From Gilvimarinus sp. DA14 (GTDB lineage: Bacteria > Pseudomonadota > Gammaproteobacteria > Pseudomonadales > Cellvibrionaceae), in NCBI RefSeq assembly GCF_024204685.1, contig NZ_CP100350.1, forward strand, positions 1,583,501-1,647,500: 64,000 nucleotides of DNA. The letters are read 5' to 3'. Both the position numbers and the translations under genes were made by a program. Numbering within the stretch: the stretch's first letter is position 1; each line of letters begins with the position of its first letter. This document shows, piece by piece, positions 61,439 to 64,000 of this stretch. The notes beneath the pieces are model-generated. The model saw nothing but the letters and a program-made list of their open reading frames with translations. It was not told the DNA's origin and did no database searches.

Positions 61439-64000
<2,562 letters not shown>

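Overview
The window looks like a chromosomal piece of a marine or plant-litter polysaccharide-degrading gammaproteobacterium, most likely of the Cellvibrionaceae (Cellvibrio, Saccharophagus, Teredinibacter, Gilvimarinus and relatives). The evidence is the dense set of secreted lipoprotein glycosidases (GH43, GH51, GH97, GH127, GH11), a PL10 pectate lyase and CE2 esterase of Cellvibrio type, a GH43 arabinanase whose catalytic residues fall at the same positions I recall for Cellvibrio japonicus Arb43A, and RegB/RegA-type regulators. Genus cannot be fixed from the sequence alone. I see no prophage, CRISPR array or tRNA.

Layout. (1) 1-12.5 kb, plus strand: the end of a response regulator with a degenerate receiver, a MATE exporter, then a complete petrobactin-type siderophore operon (asbA, asbB, asbC, a fused asbD-asbE, asbF) behind a promoter with a Fur-box-like palindrome, a DUF418 membrane protein, and a second iron-linked membrane pair (small membrane protein + PepSY protein) with its own Fur-like box. 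(2) 12.4-17.7 kb: hemolysin III-family protein, sialidase-like lipoprotein, BdlA-like PAS-PAS chemoreceptor, and a BlaR1-like M56 metalloprotease fused to an M23 peptidase, with a BlaI/MecI-type repressor. (3) 17.7-21.6 kb: divergent from the repressor and behind a BlaI-type operator, a TonB-dependent receptor and a lipoprotein tyrosine/phosphoinositide-type phosphatase, ending in a terminator followed by a 265-bp MITE-like element. (4) 21.9-36.1 kb: arabinan/pectin degradation genes (GH51, GH43-lectin, GH97, aldose 1-epimerase, two GH43, PL10, CE2 and a lone carbohydrate-binding-like domain), interrupted by a chemoreceptor and small conserved proteins. (5) 36.2-45.2 kb: MarR regulator with a siderophore-interacting protein, cytochrome b561, ring-cleavage dioxygenase with DoxX and LysR regulator, a GH11 xylanase, and an RhlE-type helicase. 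(6) 45.3-54.1 kb, minus strand: the arabinose operon araB-araD-araA-transporter-GH43, then GH127. (7) 54.2-60.5 kb: CBS protein, RegB/RegA two-component pair, and otsB-GH15-otsA. (8) 60.5-64.0 kb: repeat-rich spacer, rrn terminator, 5S and most of a 23S rRNA gene, all minus strand.

How the genes work together: arabinan and pectin side chains are cut outside or in the periplasm (Arb43A-like, GH43, GH51, GH97, GH127, PL10, CE2), arabinose or short arabinosides enter by the GPH-type symporter, a GH43 without signal peptide trims oligomers inside the cell, and GalM plus AraA/AraB/AraD deliver D-xylulose 5-phosphate. A shared near-palindrome related to TTGTATTATAATACAA lies in front of araB, between the two divergent GH43 genes, and in weaker form before GH51, and may be the operator of an arabinose regulator encoded elsewhere. 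Iron supply is handled by petrobactin synthesis plus reductive release functions (SIP, PepSY); no obvious petrobactin receptor is present. The least explained module is the BlaI / M56-M23 / TonB receptor / phosphatase group, which resembles a beta-lactam sensing circuit whose penicillin sensor has been replaced by a peptidoglycan-hydrolase-like domain.
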